Assembly: GCA_963575745.1 (NCBI GenBank)
Contig: CAUYUJ010014348.1
Coordinates: 40,001 to 104,000, forward strand
DNA length: 64,000 bases
Reading direction: 5' to 3'
DNA from: Prorocentrum cordatum
Taxonomy: Eukaryota; Sar; Dinophyceae; Prorocentrales; Prorocentraceae
The notes beneath the pieces are model-generated. The model had not been told where the DNA came from and searched no databases. It worked only from the letters and a program-made list of their open reading frames with translations. Made by a program: the position numbers and the translations under genes. Positions 63,201 through 64,000 of this stretch are shown here, in pieces; within the stretch, counting starts at the first letter, position 1; each line of letters starts with the position of its first letter.

Positions 63201-64000
63201 TCGGGCGTCTGCTTCCAGGGCGTCACCCTGATGTGCTGGATGAGCTCGGGCTGCCACCTGAACTCCTCAGGCATCCTTCGCACCGTTCTGACCTTCTGCA
63301 CTCCACGTTCAGGATCGATCACGAGATGTGTGTCGTCCAGCTCGCTCTTACCAACCCAGATTCCTTTTGCGAAGCGGGCTTCCCATTTGCCACGTCCCGC
63401 GGCAACTCGGGCTGAGATCCGATACCAGACCTGCTCACCCATCTCCGCAATCTCGCCGTTGTACTCTTTGCCGTAGAGCATCTTGTAGGAGGAACCTCCG
63501 TGACTGCGAGGCTGGAATCTGGTGATCATCCACCCCACCGAGTTCACAAGCCATGGCACGATCGGATCCGTCATCTTGATCTCGCTGCCCAGCTTGTGCT
63601 CCAGCTTCAGCTTGTAGGCTCGAAGTAGACCAGCTGCTAGCTTGTTACCTCCTTCAGCGTAGCCTGCACTCTGCTTGGAAAAGGGCGGTGATCCCCGCAC
63701 CAAGGTTGAGTGTGATCTGCGATCTCGAACTGCCTGCGCCAGAGCCATGGTGGCAGGCTCCTGGTCTGTCTGAAGTATGACTGTTGTGTGACCCCAAGCT
63801 TCCAGCACGCCTAGCAGGAAGGACACCTTGTAGTCATCCGTCTCCTTGTTCGCGTACAACGTCGCCTGAGCCAAGATCTTACAGTCGATAACATTCAAGA
63901 CAGAGACCGCTTGGTCTAACTCGGCCTTCGTGACCGACGTCTTCTCCCTGATGCTGAAGTAACCTCCTTTAAGCTTGTACTTCGCAGCCAGCTGGTCCGT
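60233..64000 (-). CDS. Ty1/Copia-type polyprotein with TM segment and SAP-like tail, partial at window edge
   Basis: An uninterrupted minus-strand frame of more than 1,250 codons ends at TGA (60235-60233) and is open to the window edge, so it starts beyond 64000; no true start is visible. Numbering from 63898: integrase core with TVILQTDQEP (Asp45) and GYAEGGNK (Glu82); a Pro/Ala linker (about 320-380); a Cys cluster KRSARCSERCEKHSSRC to ECACRRC (about 410-440); Copia reverse transcriptase with motif A WDVRKAFFNADLDE (about 595-610), CWWLRKAMNGTRKASQMWGE, and CHGDDFLAEG (about 683-690) in place of the usual YVDD; RNase H with DADWAPTSELQRRSTSGGAV, STIALSSGESEMYATGSATA, KIYSDSTAGRGM and MTADMLTKY (about 860-1000). 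After RNase H come a hydrophobic segment FWFFLKLGLVVVTAASVFLL (about 1061-1085) and a SAP-like helix pair LVADLRAVLKAKSLAVSGIK then EDLVTRMI (about 1138-1170). Lack of stops and retained RT Asp residues suggest a young, possibly active copy. Confidence 0.9.
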   Translation of the reverse strand, partial: TDQLAAKYKLKGGYFSIREKTSVTKAELDQAVSVLNVIDCKILAQATLYANKETDDYKVSFLLGVLEAWGHTTVILQTDQEPATMALAQAVRDRRSHSTLVRGSPPFSKQSAGYAEGGNKLAAGLLRAYKLKLEHKLGSEIKMTDPIVPWLVNSVGWMITRFQPRSHGGSSYKMLYGKEYNGEIAEMGEQVWYRISARVAAGRGKWEARFAKGIWVGKSELDDTHLVIDPERGVQKVRTVRRMPEEFRWQPELIQHIRVTPWKQTPDKSSGTIGRSMYITERMIDAHGPTDDCRKCSTGYGSHSAACRQRFETIQADLLREKLAKDPVAPEATVVVPAPAAGSPAPGAAPGGAAASSSSEVAVSPAPAASDVAMVPGPGEAEVQTAMDTESGELRSDFRRSAPGEVREGAEVKKPRVASIGHLSVCELAVCEEGYDESFDPMWDPHPKRSARCSERCEKHSSRCQLRECHQAECACRRCLMSHIGTIRSHLGDPEEQQVEQMVEVSAELHEKDQWSPKTIHYDYYTGEPLDEDLYQKGRDDELQAMKDYGVYVEVATSTATDGKHIGGFPIAHMKEGKVRWRFVATEVNKYEVREDNHQGTPPLMIVRATLSRAASSPTSSGQHLRKIQVWDVRKAFFNADLDETIYVHPGRELCPPGRCWWLRKAMNGTRKASQMWGELVRTTMDDGHWECLVGTPNVFYLPASPNTAPFDEDSTAICHGDDFLAEGYDEQLDELDELLKQQFEVTASARLGPGAVGQTTYLKRTIGYTDKLPGCEEPGFFWTADPKHVDFMIKWTQKRGCKPAPTPGTKATGQGRRDSLDLLSKDRAREVAGAAGTALYLSSDRPDTMYASKTAMQHVSNPNVLMHARVQRLGRYYEGQPVLVWCYPLQGTPEGIRVDGDADWAPTSELQRRSTSGGAVRYGDHTWDCYSVTQSTIALSSGESEMYATGSATARGLQCKTYLIETQRPCNLKIYSDSTAGRGMCSRVGVGKVRHLELRYLWIQERLRLKAFELHKEDTSKMTADMLTKYSEWPTIEKHCTTLNLRFGKQLKGLSAMAVFTEVVTKVSGEKVTVYGGSDEVAVCPAPVSHYVDSEEFWFFLKLGLVVVTAASVFLLGCWCGCYFKNFYDKFLLQGAVNPASGSTCTPSARADVEFKTVCVQQDKGARHKLLSTFLVADLRAVLKAKSLAVSGIKEDLVTRMIKHGCVLSDRQAKEIEQLRVMATARGPLAKLSLQDISSPEAAQKWIETFKSEC
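60579..60592. repeat. GC palindrome motif, copy 3 of 6, inside the polyprotein
   Basis: GCGGGGTTAACCGC; translated as AVNPA in the minus frame. Confidence 0.7.
60741..60754. repeat. GC palindrome motif, copy 4 of 6, inside the polyprotein
   Basis: GCGGGGCAAACCGC, identical to copy 2; translated as AVCPAP. Confidence 0.75.
62904..62917. repeat. GC palindrome motif, copy 5 of 6, inside the polyprotein
   Basis: GCGGGGCTCACCGC; translated as AVSPAP. Confidence 0.7.
62967..62980. repeat. GC palindrome motif, copy 6 of 6, inside the polyprotein
   Basis: GCGGGGCTTCCCGC, a 5-bp perfect stem; translated as AAGSPAP. Confidence 0.65.

Noticed and set aside
1-64000. Dinoflagellate spliced-leader gene
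   Set aside because: I looked for the conserved leader core on both strands and did not find it.

Overview
This window looks like nuclear DNA of a dinoflagellate. It is GC-rich with no compact gene order and no clear host protein-coding gene. It is dense in triplet microsatellites, mostly CCT/AGG. The only long intact reading frame is a Ty1/Copia-type polyprotein with a cysteine cluster, a membrane segment and a SAP-like tail. A U6 snRNA-like gene lies on the minus strand. No spliced-leader gene was seen, so the assignment rests on overall character and genus is not resolved. An assembly gap of 100 N sits inside a CCT tract at 4436-4535. Most long reading frames here (for example those over 47.1-48.7 kb, 52-53.8 kb and every CCT tract) are by-products of in-frame simple repeats, not genes.

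Layout. 0-9.3 kb: degenerate and simple repeats, a crowded nest of short terminal-inverted-repeat (TIR) elements and a 90-bp satellite. 9.3-16 kb: degenerate repeats, CCT tracts and a cluster of palindromic elements. 16.2-17.9 kb: a probable long TIR-A element enclosing two minisatellite arrays. 18.2-26.5 kb: a plus-strand, badly decayed Copia-like retroelement in recognisable order (Cys-rich region, methyltransferase-like PCxPW domain, integrase, reverse transcriptase, RNase H), broken by at least five later insertions including a LINE fragment. 26.5-42 kb: unassigned DNA with scattered TIR elements and the U6-like gene at 33.1 kb. 42.5-45.3 kb: a minus-strand gag-protease pseudogene. 46.3-49.5 kb: simple repeats, including 1.5 kb of GAC/GGC triplets. 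49.5-60 kb: TIR elements, a 2.35-kb TIR-A element carrying a 78-bp satellite, and degenerate repeats. 60.2-64 kb: the intact Copia-type frame, running off the right edge.

The most interesting pattern is the TIR-A family. Short copies are about 150-190 bp and several have an 8-bp target duplication. The same ends also bracket much longer segments holding tandem arrays: pentamers at 2.0-3.1 kb, a roughly 45-bp repeat at 16.2-17.9 kb, and a 78-bp satellite at 51.9-54.2 kb with a perfect 8-bp duplication outside the ends. This suggests a DNA transposon family that carries or nucleates satellites. Two further families have clear duplications: TIR-B (TA, Tc1/mariner-like) and TIR-C (5 bp). Family names (TIR-A, Rep-E and so on) are local to this report.
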